The notes under the pieces were generated by a model. The model saw only the letters and a list, made by a program, of their open reading frames with translations, was not told the DNA's origin and made no database searches. Below are positions 44,652-57,031 of a DNA stretch of 64,000 bases, in pieces; within the stretch, counting starts at the first letter, position 1, and every line of letters starts with the position of its first letter. A program made the position numbers and the translations under genes. The stretch comes from Guyparkeria sp016278265 (lineage in GTDB: Bacteria; Pseudomonadota; Gammaproteobacteria; Halothiobacillales; Halothiobacillaceae), in assembly GCF_044582145.1 (NCBI RefSeq), contig NZ_JBDODO010000005.1; one strand, given 5' to 3'.

Positions 44652-45806
44652 TCAGTCGCCGTTGTTCTCACTCGGGTCTTGCGGGTCGACCGGCGCGCCC
44701 GGGCGCACCTTGAGCAGTCCGTCGATCACCAACCGGTCGCCCGGCTCGAGGCCCGACAGAATGATACGTCCCTGGTCGCTCACCGGACCGAGCTCCACGC
44801 GACGCTGGGCGGCCTTGTTCTCCCCGTCGATGACGTAGACCACCGTGCTGTTGGGCTCCGCGCCGGTGCCGATGGCGGTTTCCGGGATAATCACCGCGTC
44901 CTGAACCTCGTCCACCTTCAGCCGGACCCGGACGTAACGGTTCGGGCGCAGGACATCTCCGGGGTTGTCGAACACGCCGCGCAACTCGATCGAATTGGTC
45001 CCGCGCTCGATGCTCGCCGAGCGATAGTCGAGATTGCCGGTGATCACCTCACCGTCTGGGCCGGTAATGCCGACAATCTGGGCGGGCGTGGTTCGCTCAG
45101 GGGTCGGATTGAGGGCGGCCGTATCGGCAAACGCATCGTCTACCGGATAGGAGAGGGTCACCTGGATTGGATCGATCTCCTCGATGCTGACCAGACGATC
45201 GCCGACGCTGATCAGGTTGCCGGGATCGACGGCGCGACGACTGGTGATGCCCGGGATGGGCGCCGATACCGATGTGTAGTCCAAGTCAATCTGTGCGGAT
45301 TCGAGTTGCGCCTCAGCCACCTGGACGGCGGCCTGGGCGGTTTCGAGCGACGAACGCGCATCATCCCGCTGCTTCTCGCTGGCCACGCCGCGATCGAACA
45401 GCGAATTGATCCGGCGCCAGTCGCGCTGCGCAGCGGCCAGTGTCGCCTTTACCGAGGTGAGGTCGGCTTCGGCTTCGTTTACTGCGGCGCGGAAGGGGCG
45501 GTCGTCGATATGGAATAGGGCATCCCCTGCCTCCACCCGTGCGCCTTCGACGTAATCGCGAGACTCGAGGATGCCAGCGACCTGGGCGCGTACCTCGACA
45601 TAGCGATTGGCCACGGTTTGACCGGTGTACTCCTTGAAAACCGCGGCACTGCTCGGCTCGATCTGGATGACCGGTACTTTGGGGGGGGGCTGACCGCCCT
45701 GTTGTGCCGAGGCGGGCATGCTGGTTGCCAGCAGCAGTGCGGCCGGAGCAATTGCCGCAACTAGTCGACGAGTAGTGAGTGCGGGGAGGGCGCAGATCGA
45801 GGACAT
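44652..45806 (-). CDS. RND periplasmic adaptor (AcrA/MexA-like)
   Basis: A 384-residue membrane fusion protein. Signal peptide about 1-34 (ending ASAQ) without a lipobox Cys, unlike AcrA. Then the lipoyl halves (VEVRAQVAGILESRDYVEGARVEAGDALFHID and SAPIPGITSRR), an alpha-hairpin (about 100-165), beta-barrel and membrane-proximal domains, ending in SGLEPGDRLVIDGLLKVRPG. It precedes the HAE1 permease in the same operon. A perfect 8+8-bp palindrome lies 20 bp upstream of its start codon. Confidence 0.93.
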   Translation of the reverse strand: MSSICALPALTTRRLVAAIAPAALLLATSMPASAQQGGQPPPKVPVIQIEPSSAAVFKEYTGQTVANRYVEVRAQVAGILESRDYVEGARVEAGDALFHIDDRPFRAAVNEAEADLTSVKATLAAAQRDWRRINSLFDRGVASEKQRDDARSSLETAQAAVQVAEAQLESAQIDLDYTSVSAPIPGITSRRAVDPGNLISVGDRLVSIEEIDPIQVTLSYPVDDAFADTAALNPTPERTTPAQIVGITGPDGEVITGNLDYRSASIERGTNSIELRGVFDNPGDVLRPNRYVRVRLKVDEVQDAVIIPETAIGTGAEPNSTVVYVIDGENKAAQRRVELGPVSDQGRIILSGLEPGDRLVIDGLLKVRPGAPVDPQDPSENNGD

Positions 45807-45825
45807 GGGTGTTGTACCGTGTCGG

Positions 45826-45843
45826 TGGCAGGTCTACCTGCCA
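45826..45843 (-). promoter_or_regulatory. operator-like palindrome before the efflux operon
   Basis: TGGCAGGT-CT-ACCTGCCA is a perfect 8-bp inverted repeat with a 2-bp centre. It lies 20-37 bp upstream of the adaptor start codon, a position where a TetR- or MarR-type efflux repressor could bind. No regulator gene is adjacent. It could instead act as an mRNA hairpin. Confidence 0.5.
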
Positions 45844-46022
45844 TTTGGGGAGAAGCACGTCATTCCGGCGGGCACCCGAAAGAGCATTCGCGGATAAAAG
45901 ATAGTGTACTAATGAATTCGTTCGCCAGCAATCTGAGGAACGCCTGCGGTGCGGGGATGTCGCGCCGGGGAGCCCTGAACTTAGGCTAAGCTGAGTGGGA
46001 ATTCACGTACGGAGGCTCGATC

Positions 46023-46367
46023 GTGAGCGAGACCATATTCAGCAAGATCATCAATCGCGAGATTCCGGCCGATATCGTCTTCGAAAATGACCGGATACTG
46101 GCGTTTCGCGACATCAATCCGCAGGCGCCGGTGCATCTGCTGATCATTCCGAAAAAGCCCATTCCGACGGTCAACGACATCGCGCCCGAGGATGCACCGC
46201 TGGTGGGGGAGCTCTTTGTTGTCGCCGGGGAACTGGCCGCACAGGAAGGGATCGACGAGTCGGGCTACCGCACGGTATTCAACTGCAACCGCGATGGGGG
46301 GCAGGACGTCTACCACCTACACCTGCACCTGCTAGGCGGTCGCGCGATGCAGTGGCCCCCGGGCTGA
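46023..46367 (+). CDS. HIT-family (HinT-like) purine nucleoside phosphoramidase
   Basis: A 114-residue histidine-triad protein that hydrolyses nucleoside phosphoramidates. The triad is HLHLHLLGGR near residues 98-107, with IFSKIINREIPADIVFENDRILAFRDINPQAPVHLLIIPKK at the front in the usual order. The GTG start at 46023 follows GGAGG and matches the family N-terminus MSETIFSKI. It converges with rsgA, 12 bp apart. Confidence 0.93.
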   Translation: MSETIFSKIINREIPADIVFENDRILAFRDINPQAPVHLLIIPKKPIPTVNDIAPEDAPLVGELFVVAGELAAQEGIDESGYRTVFNCNRDGGQDVYHLHLHLLGGRAMQWPPG

Positions 46368-46379
46368 GAGGGACTGGAT

Positions 46380-47357
46380 TCAGCCATTCGCCTCGCGCAT
46401 GGCCTGATATTGGGCAAGCCGGCGCTCCAGGATGTCGCCGTCTGCCACGGCCGCACGCACCGCGCACCCGGGCTCATTGATGTGGCGACAGTCGTTGAAG
46501 CGGCAATAGGCGGACGCGGCGTGGATCTCGGGGAAACCGTCTTCCAGGGCGGCTGGTGGCACCTCGTCGACCGGGAAATCGCGGACGCCGGGGGCGTCGA
46601 TCAACCCACCCTCGCCATCCGGGAATCGGTAGAGCGTGCTCGCGCGCGTGGTGTGCGTGCCTTCCCGGTTGAAGGTCGAAATCTCGCCAATCGCCGCCTG
46701 GTCCGCGCTGGGGGTGATCTCTCGCGACAAGGACGTTTTGCCAACCCCGGACAGCCCCACCATGAGGGTAATCTGTTCGTGCAGCCGGGCGCGCAGTATC
46801 CCGATGCCCTCGCCGGACTTCACCGAAGTGCGAATCACCTCGAACCCCAGGGATTCCCATAGAGCGATATTTTCCTCGATGGTCCGTCGCTTGTCGGATG
46901 GCAGGCCGGGCAACAGATCCGCCTTGTTGAGCACGATCACCGGCGTGGCCGGAAGGGCAAACACGGCCACCAGGGTGCGCTCGACGACGTCCGGGTTCAT
47001 CCAGGGCAGCACCGAGGTGATGACCAGCACCTGGTCGATGTTGGCGGCCATCATCTTCTTCTTGCCGTAGGCGTCGGGACGGATCAGCACGTTGCGGCGA
47101 TCTTCGCGCTGCTCGATCATCACGTTTCCCTGCTCGTCGTCGTGCCAGCGGATGCGATCGCCCGTGGTCAGGCGCCCCACCGTCCGCCGGGCGCGACCGC
47201 GGTGGAGATGGTGGTCGCTGTCCTCGAACAGCAGGTCGTGGCCATGATGGGTCACCACGACACCCGGGGACAGGGTGGTGTCAGACTCCGTGTCGACTCG
47301 TCGCCGGCGGTCGACATGGCGTTGTTGCTGCTTGCTAAGACGGATCTTTCGAGTCAT
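46380..47357 (-). CDS. rsgA: ribosome small-subunit biogenesis GTPase RsgA
   Basis: A 325-residue circularly permuted GTPase that checks late 30S maturation. An OB-fold N-terminus precedes the motifs in permuted order: G4 NKAD near 143, G1 GLSGVGKTS near 199-207, G3 DAPGVRDF. A C-terminal zinc knuckle contains C-H-C ligands in YCRFNDCRHINEPGC. A MITE-like inverted repeat begins 5 bp upstream of its start codon, so its ribosome site and promoter may lie within that element. Confidence 0.95.
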   Translation of the reverse strand: MTRKIRLSKQQQRHVDRRRRVDTESDTTLSPGVVVTHHGHDLLFEDSDHHLHRGRARRTVGRLTTGDRIRWHDDEQGNVMIEQREDRRNVLIRPDAYGKKKMMAANIDQVLVITSVLPWMNPDVVERTLVAVFALPATPVIVLNKADLLPGLPSDKRRTIEENIALWESLGFEVIRTSVKSGEGIGILRARLHEQITLMVGLSGVGKTSLSREITPSADQAAIGEISTFNREGTHTTRASTLYRFPDGEGGLIDAPGVRDFPVDEVPPAALEDGFPEIHAASAYCRFNDCRHINEPGCAVRAAVADGDILERRLAQYQAMREANG

Positions 47358-47362
47358 GTCTC

Positions 47363-47528
47363 TAGCCCGGATGTTTCATGAATTCGCGTGATGATCGCGC
47401 GGGATATTGGTCGCACAAGGGCTTTTCCGAAGGAATGACATATCGGTGATCACGGCCGACTGAGGAAAATTCCTCGGGCGGTCAAGAGACAAGTGAGGGC
47501 GCGTGGATTTCATGACATACCCGGGCTA
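47363..47528. mobile_element. MITE-like element with 20-bp terminal inverted repeats
   Basis: TAGCCCGGATGTTTCATGAA (47363-47382) and TTCATGACATACCCGGGCTA (47509-47528) are inverted repeats matching at 17 of 20 positions. They bound a 166-bp non-coding segment filling nearly the whole rsgA-mgtE gap. The outer TA at each end fits a TA target duplication. No transposase is encoded, so it would be a non-autonomous element or a large repetitive extragenic palindrome. Confidence 0.55.
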
Positions 47529-47530
47529 AC

Positions 47531-48958
47531 TCAAAGCAGAAAGAGGGTGGCCAGCCCCAGGAAGATGAAGAAGCCGCCCGAGTCGGTGATCGCCGTGATC
47601 ATGACCGCGCTGCCGAGCGCCGGATCGCGGCCCATGCGGGTGCGCAGGATGGGAATGGTCACGCCGAAGAAGGCCGCGCTGAGAAAGTTGAGGCTCACTG
47701 CCGCGACCATGACCGCGGAAACCCCGGCGTTCTGGTACATCAGGAAGGTGACCAGGCCGAGGATCCCGCCCCAGACGACCCCGTTGATCAGGGCCACCTT
47801 GATCTCCTTGCTGTAAAGCAGTCGGATATCGCCGCCGCCGAGCTTTCGGAAGGCCAGTTCCCGCACGATCATGGTGATGGTCTGGTTGCCGACGTTACCG
47901 CCCATGCCTGCGACGATTGGCATCAGGACGGCCAGTGCCACCAATTCCTGGATCGATCCCTCGAACAGGCCGATGACCTGCGCGGCGACGATCGCCGTGA
48001 CGAGATTCACGGCCAGCCAAGGGGCGCGGTTCTTCACCGACTTGCGGACTGGAGCGAAGATATCCTCTTCCTCGCTCAAACCGACCTGGGAGAGCCGCGC
48101 CTCGTCGGATGACTCCCGAATGAAGTCGACCACCGCGTCGATGGTGACCCGGCCGACCAACCGATCGACCTCATCGACCACCGGGGCACTGACCAGATCG
48201 TAGCGCTCGAAGGCATCCGCGCCATCACGCGCCTTGTCCTCGGGATGAAAGCGCACGGCATCGCCTTCCATCACGTCGGCCACGAGGGTTTCCGGATCGT
48301 TGAGCAACAAGGTCTTCAGATGGATCACGCCCTCGAACAGCCCGTCACGATCCGTGACGAACAGCTTGTCGGTGTGATCCGGCAATGACTCCATCCGCCG
48401 CAGGTAGCGCAGCGCCACCTCGATGGTCACGTCGCCACGGACCGTGACCAGATCGAAATCCATCAGCGCGCCGATGGTGTCCTCGTCGTAGGACATGACG
48501 AAACGCAACTTCTCGCGATCGTCGATCGGCAGCGCGGTGAAGACGTCCTGCATCATCCCCTCGGGGAGATCGGGGGCCAGGTCGGCGAGTTCGTCGGTGT
48601 CGAGCGTGGACGCGGCGTTGAGGATCTCCTCGCGGTCCATCACCTCGATTAGGGTGTCCCGGACCGAATCGGAGACCTCGAGCAACACCTCGCCATCGCG
48701 ATCGGAATGGACCAAATCCCAGATAACCAGGCGCTCGTCCTGTGGCAGGGATTCCAGGACCTTGGCCACGTCGGCGGCGTGCAAACGTTCGATCTTTTGC
48801 GCCAGTTTCGCCAGATCATGTTTGGTCAGATCTGACAGTGGCTCAAACCCGCCCCCCGCATCGCTGCCCGTCCTCGCCTCCTGGGAGAGCGTGTCGCGGA
48901 TTTCGTGGATTAGCGAATCGAGCTCTTCCTGGCGATCAATGTCAGTGAGTTCGGCCAT
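47531..48958 (-). CDS. mgtE: magnesium transporter MgtE
   Basis: A 475-residue Mg2+ channel-transporter. An N-terminal superhelical domain (about 30-160, EVLLEVSDSVRDTLIEVMD) and a CBS pair (about 165-290), which gate by sensing cytosolic Mg2+, precede five TM helices. The selectivity region is in AGMGGNVGNQTITMIVREL. Its stop codon lies 3 bp from the right end of the MITE-like element, so the element also forms its 3' flank. Confidence 0.94.
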   Translation of the reverse strand: MAELTDIDRQEELDSLIHEIRDTLSQEARTGSDAGGGFEPLSDLTKHDLAKLAQKIERLHAADVAKVLESLPQDERLVIWDLVHSDRDGEVLLEVSDSVRDTLIEVMDREEILNAASTLDTDELADLAPDLPEGMMQDVFTALPIDDREKLRFVMSYDEDTIGALMDFDLVTVRGDVTIEVALRYLRRMESLPDHTDKLFVTDRDGLFEGVIHLKTLLLNDPETLVADVMEGDAVRFHPEDKARDGADAFERYDLVSAPVVDEVDRLVGRVTIDAVVDFIRESSDEARLSQVGLSEEEDIFAPVRKSVKNRAPWLAVNLVTAIVAAQVIGLFEGSIQELVALAVLMPIVAGMGGNVGNQTITMIVRELAFRKLGGGDIRLLYSKEIKVALINGVVWGGILGLVTFLMYQNAGVSAVMVAAVSLNFLSAAFFGVTIPILRTRMGRDPALGSAVMITAITDSGGFFIFLGLATLFLL

Positions 48959-49153
48959 GAACGTCGGATTCCGGGCTGGTCGGACGGAAGCGGGGCCTCG
49001 CGTCGAGGATGGGTGAACCGGCGGCCAGTATAGCCGACAGGCAGCGTCTCCGGGCAGGGTGGATTAGGGGAGCGTGCGCCTGCGCGGCCCCCTTCACGTG
49101 CTAGGCTTCTCGGCGCCTCGCCTGCCACGGCTGCCATCAAAAGGAGAAAGTCC

Positions 49154-49699
49154 ATGCACGCCCCGGAAGACAATCTGATCTGGATCGATCTCGAGATGAC
49201 TGGACTGGATCCGGTCCGAGACACCATTATCGAGATTGCCACCTTGGTTACCGACAAGCACCTGAATGTTCTGGCCGAAGGGCCGACGGTGGCCATTCAT
49301 CAGCCCGAGGCAAAACTCGCCGGCATGGACGAGTGGAATACACGGGTGCATGGTCAAAGTGGCTTGGTCGAACGCGTGCGGCAGAGCGACTGCGATCTGC
49401 GCTGTGGCGAGACCCGGACGCTGGACTTTCTCCGTCAGTACGTGCCGAAAGGCAAGTCACCGATGTGCGGGAATAGCATCTGCCAGGACCGTCGGTTTCT
49501 CGCCCGATTGATGCCGGAGCTCGAGGCTTACTTCCATTATCGCAACCTGGATGTCTCCACGATCAAGGAACTGGCGCGTCGTTGGCAGCCCGAGGTGTTG
49601 GCCGGTTATCGCAAGAACTCGAATCACCAGGCGATGGACGACATTCGTGGCTCGGTGGCCGAGCTGTCTCATTACCGGGCCGGCTTTTTCAAGTTGTAG
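49154..49699 (+). CDS. orn: oligoribonuclease
   Basis: A 181-residue DEDDh 3'-5' exoribonuclease that degrades dinucleotides such as pGpG. Exo motifs: IWIDLEMTGLDP near 10-20, CGNSICQDRRFL (ExoII, Asp) near 110, and NHQAMDDIRGSVAEL (His and Asp) near 155-160. The length equals E. coli Orn. AAGGAG lies 8 bp before the ATG. rsgA and orn are adjacent in E. coli; here mgtE lies between them. Confidence 0.96.
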   Translation: MHAPEDNLIWIDLEMTGLDPVRDTIIEIATLVTDKHLNVLAEGPTVAIHQPEAKLAGMDEWNTRVHGQSGLVERVRQSDCDLRCGETRTLDFLRQYVPKGKSPMCGNSICQDRRFLARLMPELEAYFHYRNLDVSTIKELARRWQPEVLAGYRKNSNHQAMDDIRGSVAELSHYRAGFFKL

Positions 49700-49776
49700 C
49701 GCGCGAGTGAACGCCTCGCCTTGATAGAGTTTCCCTAATCGCAACCAGTAGTAGTCAGAGAGTCAGGCAGAACATC

Positions 49777-50589
49777 ATGAGTACACGAGTCGGGATTGTT
49801 GGCGCGAACGGTCGCATGGGTCGTCGCTTGATCGAGGCGGCACACCAGGGTGGTCAGACCCGAATGGGGGCGGCCTTTGCCCGCAGTGGCAGCCCGTTGA
49901 TCGGTCAGGATGCAGGACAGATTGCCGGGATCGGGCAGATCGGCGTACCGGTGTTCGACGACCTGGCCGGCCACGGTGATGATTTCGACGTGCTGATCGA
50001 TTTCACCTCGATCGACGCGACGATGCGCCATCTCGAGATCTGCCGAGAGGCCGGGCGGGCGATCGTCATCGGCACCACCGGGTTGTCCGATGCGCAGAAG
50101 GACCAGTTGGTTGCCGCCGCCAAGGATATCCCGGTGGTCTTCGCCCCGAACATGAGCATCGGCATCAACGTGCTGCTTCAGGTGCTCGGGCAGGTCGCCT
50201 CGATGCTGGGTGACGATTACGACGTCGAAATCATCGAGGCACATCATCGCCACAAGGTCGATGCGCCATCCGGAACGGCCTTGCGCCTCGGTGAGGCGGT
50301 GGCCGACTCGCTGGACCGAGACCTGCAGCAGGTGGCCATCTACGGTCGGGAAGGCATTACCGGTGAGCGGTCCGCTGAAACGATCGGTTTCTCGACCATT
50401 CGGGGTGGGGACGTGGTCGGTGATCACACGGTGCTGTTCGCCGGCATCGGTGAGCGGGTCGAGATAACCCACAAGGCCTCGAGCCGCATGACCTTCGCCA
50501 AGGGCGCCGTTCGGGCCGCCCAATGGGTAGCCGACAAGCCCGCCGGCCTTTACGACATGAGCCACGTGCTGGGTCTAAAACCGGTCTAA
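49777..50589 (+). CDS. dapB: 4-hydroxy-tetrahydrodipicolinate reductase
   Basis: A 270-residue NAD(P)H-dependent enzyme of lysine and diaminopimelate synthesis. The nucleotide-binding GxxGxxG is VGIVGANGRMGRRL, the conserved IDFTSIDATMRHL and GTTGLS follow, and the substrate site is EIIEAHHRHKVDAPSGTAL with the catalytic His-His and Lys. It precedes carAB, a common gammaproteobacterial order. A hairpin lies directly after the stop. Confidence 0.96.
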   Translation: MSTRVGIVGANGRMGRRLIEAAHQGGQTRMGAAFARSGSPLIGQDAGQIAGIGQIGVPVFDDLAGHGDDFDVLIDFTSIDATMRHLEICREAGRAIVIGTTGLSDAQKDQLVAAAKDIPVVFAPNMSIGINVLLQVLGQVASMLGDDYDVEIIEAHHRHKVDAPSGTALRLGEAVADSLDRDLQQVAIYGREGITGERSAETIGFSTIRGGDVVGDHTVLFAGIGERVEITHKASSRMTFAKGAVRAAQWVADKPAGLYDMSHVLGLKPV

Positions 50590-50618
50590 CCCCACCGCAA
50601 GGTGTGTGCGGCTGGGGT
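50589..50618 (+). promoter_or_regulatory. stem-loop between dapB and carA
   Basis: ACCCCA-CCGCA pairs with TGCGG-(C)-TGGGGT around a 7-nt loop, starting in the dapB stop codon. There is no T-run, so it is a weak terminator or an mRNA-stability or leader element of carAB. Confidence 0.5.
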
Positions 50619-50767
50619 GGTGAGCGCCCTGATTCGGCACCTCTCGCCGTGGACAGCATAGGGGCGTTTCAGTCATAATTGCGCCCCGAAACCGAGGGGC
50701 GCCGGCTGCCTCGGCGGCCAGCGCCAACTTGGGCGGGGCGACACGACAATTCTGTGGGGGAAAGTTC

Positions 50768-51922
50768 TTGGATAGCACGGTCTCAGACGCGAACACCGGG
50801 CTCCCGGCCAACACGGCGCTCCTGGCTCTTGAAGACGGGAGCGTTTTTTACGGTACCTCCATCGGGGCCGATGGCGAGTCGGTGGGCGAGGTGGTGTTCA
50901 ACACCGCGATGACGGGCTACCAGGAGATTCTCACCGACCCGTCCTACCGCCGCCAGATCGTGACCCTCACCTACCCGCACATTGGCAATGTCGGCACCAA
51001 TGCCGAAGATGCTGAATCGGACTCGGTCCACGTTGCCGGACTGGTGGTCCGCGATTCCGGCCAGATGAGTTCCTGGCGCGGCGAACAGACCCTCGAGGCC
51101 TACTGCCGCGAGCATGACGTGGTCGCGATCTCGGAGATTGACACCCGCGAGCTGACCCGCCGCCTGCGCGATCAGGGGGCCATGAAGGGCTGCATCGTTG
51201 CCGGAAACGACCTTGACGCCACTGCCGCCGTCGAAAAGGCGCAGGCCTTCTCCGGGCTGGCCGGCATGGACCTGATCCCCGAGGTTGGCATCCGCGAGGT
51301 GAGCGAATGGCGCGAGGGATCGTGGTGGGTGAACGACGCGGATCGTCCCGAGGCGACCCGCCACGTGGTCGCCTACGACTACGGCTTCAAGCACAACATC
51401 CTGCGCAAGCTGGTTGATCGTGGTTGCCGCATCACGCTGTTCCCGGCCGACGCGCCAGTCGAGGAGCTACTGGCGACGAACCCGGACGGCATCCTGGTCG
51501 GTAATGGCCCGGGCGACCCGGCTGCCTGCACCAAGGCGATCAGCGACATCGAGCGCGCGCTCGAGACTGGCATACCGCTGTTCGGTATCTGTCTGGGCCA
51601 CCAGCTGTTGGCACTGGCCAGCGGCGCGAAGACCAGCAAGATGAAGTTCGGCCACCATGGGGCGAACCACCCGGTACAGGATGTCGCTAGCAAGCGTGTG
51701 CTTATTTCCAGCCAGAATCATGGCTTCGCGGTCGAGGAGGACAGCCTGCCGGCCCACCTCGAGGCCACCCACCGGTCTCTATTCGATAGCAGCCTGCAGG
51801 GCATCCGTCGTACCGACTGTCCGGCCTTCAGCTTCCAGGGCCACCCCGAGGCGAGCCCCGGGCCGCATGACCTCGACCTGCTGTTCGATCAGTTCGTCGA
51901 GAGCATCGACGCCCGTCGCTGA
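50768..51922 (+). CDS. carA: carbamoyl-phosphate synthase small subunit
   Basis: A 384-residue glutaminase subunit that supplies ammonia for carbamoyl phosphate in pyrimidine and arginine synthesis. It has the CarA N-terminal domain (ALLALEDGSVFYGTSIGADGESVGEVVFNTAMTGYQEIL in outline) and a class I amidotransferase domain with the nucleophile Cys in FGICLGHQLLAL and the His-Glu pair in FQGHPEASPGP. No ATG lies near the family start; TTG at 50768, 7 bp after GGGGGAA, fits best, and TTG at 50729 is the alternative. carB follows after 54 bp. Confidence 0.94.
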   Translation: MDSTVSDANTGLPANTALLALEDGSVFYGTSIGADGESVGEVVFNTAMTGYQEILTDPSYRRQIVTLTYPHIGNVGTNAEDAESDSVHVAGLVVRDSGQMSSWRGEQTLEAYCREHDVVAISEIDTRELTRRLRDQGAMKGCIVAGNDLDATAAVEKAQAFSGLAGMDLIPEVGIREVSEWREGSWWVNDADRPEATRHVVAYDYGFKHNILRKLVDRGCRITLFPADAPVEELLATNPDGILVGNGPGDPAACTKAISDIERALETGIPLFGICLGHQLLALASGAKTSKMKFGHHGANHPVQDVASKRVLISSQNHGFAVEEDSLPAHLEATHRSLFDSSLQGIRRTDCPAFSFQGHPEASPGPHDLDLLFDQFVESIDARR

Positions 51923-51976
51923 GCCGCCTTTCCAGAACAACCAACTGCCCAGCCGCGGCTGGCAGGTGAGTCGAGC

Positions 51977-55206
<3,230 letters not shown>

Positions 55207-55210
<4 letters not shown>

Positions 55211-55689
55211 ATCAGACCCCGATGACGGCCGCCGGTGCGGCCGCCCTTGAGGAAGAACTCAAGCGACTGCGCGGTGTCGAGCGCCCCCGCATCATCGCGG
55301 CGATCGCCGAGGCGCGCGAGCTGGGCGATCTCAAGGAAAACGCCGAATATCACGCCGCTCGCGAGGAGCAGGGCTTCGTCGAGGGGCGGATCAAGGAGAT
55401 CGAGGCGAAGCTGTCGCATGCGCAGATCATCGATGTCACCCGCATGCCACCGGGTGACAAGGTCATTTTCGGTGCCACGGTCGAGCTCCTCGACCTGGAT
55501 ACCGACTCCGAGATCCGCTACAAGATCGTCGGCGACGATGAGGCCGACATCAAGAAGGACCTGGTCTCCATCCATTCGCCGATCGCCCGGGCACTGATCG
55601 GCAAATCGGTGGGTGACGAGGTGACCTTTAATGCCCCGGGTGGCAAGACCCGCACCTTCGAGATCGTCGAGGTCGAGTACATAGCCTGA
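55207..55689 (+). CDS. greA: transcription elongation factor GreA
   Basis: A 160-residue factor that rescues backtracked RNA polymerase by stimulating transcript cleavage. The N-terminal antiparallel coiled coil has the catalytic tip GDLKENAEYHAAREEQ with the acidic pair D and E. The C-terminal FKBP-like domain (about 80-160, VIFGATVELLDLDTDSEIRYKIVG in outline) contacts polymerase. The ATG at 55207 overlaps the carB stop, so translation is coupled. Order carB-greA is widespread. Confidence 0.96.
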
Positions 55690-55750
55690 CATGCCTCGCC
55701 GGTGGCGTCGTGTGCCCGCCGGCCTATCCTTTGCAACCGATGGACCCCTC

Positions 55751-57031
55751 ATGCTTGACGCCCGAGTTCTTCGCCAGGAAACCGATGATGTCGTCGCACG
55801 GCTGGCCCGTCGCGGGTTTGCCTTCGATCGCGAACGCTTCGATGCGCTCGAATCCGAACGCAAGTCGCTGCAGGTACAGACCGAGACCCTGCAGGCCGAG
55901 CGCAACACCGAGTCCAAGAAGATCGGCAAGGCCAAGGCGGCCGGCGAGGACATCCAGCCGTTGATCGCCGCCGTCGGCGAACTTGGTGAGCGTCTCGACG
56001 GTGCCAAGGCCCGCCTCAACGAGATCGCGGACGAATTGGATGCCTTTCTCGCCGGCATACCGAACCTGCCGGACGACGACGTACCGGTCGGCGAGAGTGA
56101 GGATGACAACGTCGAAATGCACGCCGTGGGCGACATCCCGTCATTTGCCTTCGAGGCACGGGATCACGTCGATCTGGGCGCCGGCCTCGCGGGCATGGAT
56201 TTCGAGGCGGCCGCGAAACTCACCGGCGCGCGTTTTGTCACCATGTCCGGGCCGGTCGCGCGCCTGCACCGTGCGCTGGCGCAGTTCATGCTCGACCTGC
56301 ATACGAGCGAGCACGGTTACACCGAGGTGCAGGTGCCGTTCATCGTGCACGCCGATTCGCTGTTCGGCACGGGCCAGTTGCCGAAATTCGCCGAAGATCT
56401 GTTCAAGCTCGAGGGCGACGCGCCGTGGTACCTGATCCCGACTGCCGAGGTGCCGGTCACCAACCTGGTGCGCGACCGTATCCTCGAGCGCGATGAGTTG
56501 CCGCTGAAGATGGTCGCTCACACCCCGTGTTTTCGCTCGGAGGCCGGTTCGGCCGGCCGTGACACGCGCGGACTGATCCGTCAGCACCAGTTCGAGAAGG
56601 TCGAGCTGGTGCAGATCGTTCCGGCCGGCGAGTCGGAGCGCGCACTGGAAGAACTGACCGGCCATGCCGAGACGGTGCTCGACGCCCTGGGATTGCCTTA
56701 CCGCCGGCTGGCGTTGTGCACTGGCGACATGGGCTTCTCCGCGGCCAAGACCTATGACCTGGAGGTGTGGCTGCCGGGGCAGGGGCGTTATCGCGAGATC
56801 TCGTCGTGCTCCAATACCCGCGATTTCCAGGCCCGCCGGATGCAGGCGCGGACCCGCAACGCCGAGGGCAAGCCGGAACCGGTGCATACCCTCAACGGCT
56901 CCGGTCTGGCCGTCGGCCGCACCCTGGTGGCGGTGCTCGAAAACTACCAGTGCGAGAACGGCGATGTGGTCGTGCCGGAGGTATTGCGCCCCTACATGGC
57001 TGGGATCGAACGAATCGAGGCCCAAGTGTGA
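55751..57031 (+). CDS. serS: seryl-tRNA synthetase
   Basis: A 426-residue class II aminoacyl-tRNA synthetase. The N-terminal helical hairpin (about 25-100) reads the tRNA-Ser long variable arm. Class II motif 2 is FRSEAGSAGRDTRGLIRQHQFEKVEL and motif 3 is GSGLAVGRTLVAVLENYQ. The TAEVPVTNL serine-binding loop is present. The ATG at 55751 gives MLDARVLRQE, the family start. The stop overlaps the acyl carrier protein start by 4 nt (GTGA). Confidence 0.96.
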   Translation: MLDARVLRQETDDVVARLARRGFAFDRERFDALESERKSLQVQTETLQAERNTESKKIGKAKAAGEDIQPLIAAVGELGERLDGAKARLNEIADELDAFLAGIPNLPDDDVPVGESEDDNVEMHAVGDIPSFAFEARDHVDLGAGLAGMDFEAAAKLTGARFVTMSGPVARLHRALAQFMLDLHTSEHGYTEVQVPFIVHADSLFGTGQLPKFAEDLFKLEGDAPWYLIPTAEVPVTNLVRDRILERDELPLKMVAHTPCFRSEAGSAGRDTRGLIRQHQFEKVELVQIVPAGESERALEELTGHAETVLDALGLPYRRLALCTGDMGFSAAKTYDLEVWLPGQGRYREISSCSNTRDFQARRMQARTRNAEGKPEPVHTLNGSGLAVGRTLVAVLENYQCENGDVVVPEVLRPYMAGIERIEAQV

